Source: Campylobacterales bacterium (lineage in GTDB: Bacteria > Campylobacterota > Campylobacteria > Campylobacterales > QNZT01). Taken from it: DNA of 41,795 nucleotides. Shown in pieces: positions 38,717-41,795 of the stretch (its first letter is position 1; each line of letters opens with the position of its first letter). A program made the position numbers and the translations under genes. Location: contig JADGDK010000012.1 in NCBI GenBank assembly GCA_016744895.1, positions 1 to 41,795 of the forward strand, read 5' to 3'. The notes beneath the pieces were generated by a model that saw only the letters and a program-made list of their open reading frames with translations, made no database searches and had not been told where the DNA came from.

Positions 38717-38824
38717 TTATTCATACTTCTTTACGAAATAAATCCCAATTCCAATTATTACAAATATTAGTGCAACTGTTGAAAATACAAAACTAAGTTC
38801 TATTGGTTGAGAGATATCAGGCAT
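38717..38824 (-). CDS. 35-aa single-pass membrane peptide
   Basis: [38 protein letters not shown] overlaps ileS stop as TAATG; below ORF-track size cut-off. Confidence 0.6.
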   Translation of the reverse strand: MPDISQPIELSFVFSTVALIFVIIGIGIYFVKKYE

Positions 38825-41571
38825 TAACCTAATACCCCATGACATCTTTCACACAGTGTTTCTTCATCTTTACTTCTATACTTCCAACAACGAGGACATT
38901 TTGCACGTGTGCCAAGTAGAATTTTAAAGTTGTCTTCACCTACTTTAAAGTTAGCCAATTCACCATCTTCTTCATGGGAAATTACTTTACTGACTGTAAA
39001 CCAATCCTCGGCATCAACACGTTCAAGTTTTTGTAAAGTTGTAGAGTTGGTCTGAATTACAAGTTCAAGTGTTGCTTTGATTTTCTTATCTTTTTTAAGT
39101 ATGTCAACTGCTTCAAAAAACTTCTCTCTTGCTTCAATCATATAGGCTTCATCAAAGTCAACTGTCGAAGTTTCAATAGGTGTATAAAGCAGATCAAAAA
39201 CATCTTCAGCATCACCCTTGATAACTTTTGGAGCATACTCCAATACTTCGTCTACGGTATACGTTAAAACAGGTGCTAAAAGTGATAGCATTCCTTTTGT
39301 GATGATTGCCATAGCACTTTGTGCTGATTTTCTTATCTGGTCATTTTTATCGTTACAATAAAGTCTATCTTTTGAGATATCCATGTGGATTCCACTTAGC
39401 TCGACAGCGATAAAGTGATTTAAGAGTGAAAGACCTTTGGAAAATTCATAGATTTTAAAATATGCTTCTACTTGATCAAAAACTGATTTTGCTTTACCCA
39501 CTATCCATTGATCAACCGTACCAAGTTCATTGATTGGCATGATCATTTCTAAATCATCAACGTTAGCAAGTAAAAAACGAAGCGTATTTCTTGTTTTTCG
39601 ATACTGTTCTGCCATCTGTTTTAAAATATCGTCACTTATTTTTTGGTCTCCCATATAATCAACCATACCAACCCAAAGTCTTAATATCTCAACACCGAAT
39701 TTTTTACTTACATCATTTGGTGCAACAACATTTCCTTTAGATTTACTCATCTTTTTACCATTGGCGTCATTTGTAAAACCATGGGTTATTAGATTTTGAT
39801 AAGGGGATTTGCCATTGACTGCACAACTGACGATCATAGAGCTTTGAAACCAACCTCTATGCTGATCACTTCCCTCTAGATAAATATCTGCTGGATAATT
39901 ACCAGCATCATACTCTTTGGAGTCTAAAACAGCTTGCCAAGTTGAGCCACTATCAAACCATACATCTAAAATGTCTGTTACTTTTTCTAAATTTTCAGCT
40001 TTGTAACTACTGTCTGGATTTAAAAGCTCTTGGATTTCTTTTTCAAACCAAACATCGGTTCCCTCTTTTTCAAAGATAGAAGCTAAATATGCATGTACTT
40101 CCTCATCCATAATCACTTCGCCTGTAGTCTTATCTCTAAAAAATGCGATAGGAACACCCCAGTCTCTTTGTCTAGAGATACACCAGTCAGGTCTGTTTGC
40201 AACCATTGATGCAAGTCTATTTTTTGCAGAAGCTGGATAAAAAGAGACACCTTCCATAGCATTCGTTGCAACTTCCCTAAGTGTCTTTTCTTGCTCTTTT
40301 TGATCCATTGCGATAAACCATTGGTTTGTTGCTCTGTAGATGACAGGTTTATGTGTTCTCCAGCAAAATGGATAAGGATGTCTGAATTTTGAAACCTTTA
40401 ACAGTGCATCTCCTAAAAGTTCTAAAATAGGCTCGTTGGATTTGAAAATATGTATACCTACATAAGTTTCAGGATTTGGCAAAAGCTTTTCTCTAATGAC
40501 AGTTTCGTCAAATAGACCTCCATCATCAACAGGCATGATAACTTCAAGGTTATATTTTAATCCTACACGATAATCATCTTCACCGTGACCAGGTGCAGTA
40601 TGTACACAACCACTACCGCCATCCATGAGGACATGATCCCCCAAAAGGATTTGAGATTTTCTATTGTTGAGTGGATTGATTGCAAAAAGATTTTCAAGCA
40701 GTTCACCTTTAAACGTTTGCGAAATTGTTCCAGTAAGAACCTCTTCATCAATCATATCTTCATATCTTGCAAATGCTACGATAAAGCCGTCAGAGGTTAA
40801 AACATAATCTTCCTCGGGATTTAAAGAGATTCCCATGTTTGATGGAAGTGTCCAAGGTGTAGTTGTCCAGATGACAACAGAAGCTTTTTCCACACCTAGT
40901 TTTGCCTTAGCATCATCTTCAAGTTCAAATGCAACATAAATTGAATAATCTTCTTTCTCTTCATACTCAACTTCAGCTTCAGCCAGTGCAGTTTTAGCTG
41001 CCCACGACCAGTACACAGGTTTGCTTCTCTCAATCAAAAGACCTTTTTTAGCAATAGCACAAAGTGTTTTAAATATATCCGCTTCAAATTCATACTTCAT
41101 AGTAAGATAGGGGTTTTTCCAATCGGCTACAATACCCAGAGCTTTAAACTCCTCTTTTTGAATAGCGACAAATTTATCAGCATGTTCACGACATAATCTT
41201 CTAATTGTTGCTTTTGGAAGTGTCTCTTTTTTCTCAGTACCAAGTTTCTTTTCTACCTGCTGTTCAATTGGCAGTCCATGACAATCCCAGCCAGGAACAA
41301 ATCGTACATCTTCTCCTAAAAAATATCTGCTTTTTACAACGATATCTTTTAGAATTTTATTCAAGGCATGACCGATGTGAATGTTTCCATTTGCATATGG
41401 AGGTCCATCGTGGAGTGTAAAGAGTTTAGACCCTGCACGTTTTTGTGTCATTTTTGTATAGACATCTTTTTCTTCAAACCAATTTTTATATCTTTTAGGT
41501 TCGTTTTGTGGTAAGTTCCCTCTCATTGGAAAGGCTGTTTTTGGTAAAAGTAGGGTTTCTTTATAATCCAT
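38824..41571 (-). CDS. ileS: isoleucyl-tRNA synthetase
   Basis: [23 protein letters not shown] (HIGH), [15 protein letters not shown] (KMSKS), C-terminal Zn motif [19 protein letters not shown]. Likely start [12 protein letters not shown] at 41571 (or 41589), not the listed 41688. Confidence 0.96.
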   Translation of the reverse strand: MDYKETLLLPKTAFPMRGNLPQNEPKRYKNWFEEKDVYTKMTQKRAGSKLFTLHDGPPYANGNIHIGHALNKILKDIVVKSRYFLGEDVRFVPGWDCHGLPIEQQVEKKLGTEKKETLPKATIRRLCREHADKFVAIQKEEFKALGIVADWKNPYLTMKYEFEADIFKTLCAIAKKGLLIERSKPVYWSWAAKTALAEAEVEYEEKEDYSIYVAFELEDDAKAKLGVEKASVVIWTTTPWTLPSNMGISLNPEEDYVLTSDGFIVAFARYEDMIDEEVLTGTISQTFKGELLENLFAINPLNNRKSQILLGDHVLMDGGSGCVHTAPGHGEDDYRVGLKYNLEVIMPVDDGGLFDETVIREKLLPNPETYVGIHIFKSNEPILELLGDALLKVSKFRHPYPFCWRTHKPVIYRATNQWFIAMDQKEQEKTLREVATNAMEGVSFYPASAKNRLASMVANRPDWCISRQRDWGVPIAFFRDKTTGEVIMDEEVHAYLASIFEKEGTDVWFEKEIQELLNPDSSYKAENLEKVTDILDVWFDSGSTWQAVLDSKEYDAGNYPADIYLEGSDQHRGWFQSSMIVSCAVNGKSPYQNLITHGFTNDANGKKMSKSKGNVVAPNDVSKKFGVEILRLWVGMVDYMGDQKISDDILKQMAEQYRKTRNTLRFLLANVDDLEMIMPINELGTVDQWIVGKAKSVFDQVEAYFKIYEFSKGLSLLNHFIAVELSGIHMDISKDRLYCNDKNDQIRKSAQSAMAIITKGMLSLLAPVLTYTVDEVLEYAPKVIKGDAEDVFDLLYTPIETSTVDFDEAYMIEAREKFFEAVDILKKDKKIKATLELVIQTNSTTLQKLERVDAEDWFTVSKVISHEEDGELANFKVGEDNFKILLGTRAKCPRCWKYRSKDEETLCERCHGVLG

Positions 41572-41641
41572 CTGCTCTATATGCTCCATTTTAAAATTCG
41601 CGTATTTTATCCAAAAAGCCCTTATATGGTACAATATTCTT

Positions 41642-41795
41642 ATGAAAAATGCACTCATGATTGTAGGAAAAGCGTTAAAATATAACATCTATTTTACAGC
41701 ATATCTAAAACGAGAAGTTACAAGCGCTATAGGTGTCGTAGATATAACACTCTTTATTGGCAAAAATGATGAAACGATTGCATCAACTATTAAAG
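41642..41795 (+). CDS. hypothetical protein, N-terminal fragment (runs off window)
   Basis: ATG at 41642: [51 protein letters not shown]... Confidence 0.5.
   Translation, partial: MKNALMIVGKALKYNIYFTAYLKREVTSAIGVVDITLFIGKNDETIASTIK

Noticed and set aside
1-41795. CRISPR arrays, tRNA or rRNA genes
   Set aside because: No regularly spaced direct repeats and no rRNA or tRNA cloverleaf noticed on reading; a tRNAscan/Infernal run would be needed to exclude small RNAs.

Overview
AT-rich window that looks like a Campylobacterota chromosome segment (Sulfurimonas/Sulfurovum/Arcobacter-like gene content; taxonomic placement is inference). The left edge holds a truncated IS256-family transposase whose right end interrupts a small membrane-protein ORF. 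Next come an RNase H-like gene and an Rrf2 regulator/DUF4395 pair, divergent from a Rieske / flavocytochrome-c sulfide dehydrogenase-like / haem-less cytochrome-like operon. About 5.9-10.2 kb is an accessory block of short, all-minus-strand genes (DinJ/YafQ-type toxin-antitoxin, NAD(P)H oxidoreductase, DUF1059, DUF1801-like, SGNH hydrolase, GNAT, small hypotheticals), with recurrent CGTTAY-containing inverted repeats at the junctions, reminiscent of integron cassettes. Then: glycosyltransferase, Mqo-like oxidoreductase, acyl-CoA synthetase, ferritin, and a small Cys-rich protein whose gene contains a very long hairpin. The most unusual part is an operon at 15.9-19.1 kb: a TusA-like/diiron fusion, an acyl-CoA-dehydrogenase-like protein lacking the usual catalytic-Glu motif, and a signal-peptide-less PhnD-like protein with a CGYCHC motif. 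It lies next to a TonB/FecBCD-type transport operon plus methyltransferase with an operator-like palindrome over the -35 box and a structured leader. The right half is mostly housekeeping (cysK, tilS, rimO, panC, prfB, ffh, rpsP, khpA, rimM, trmD, rplS, ileS). An unlisted 35-aa membrane peptide ORF overlaps the ileS stop codon. Nothing was searched against a database; all family names come from motif recognition.
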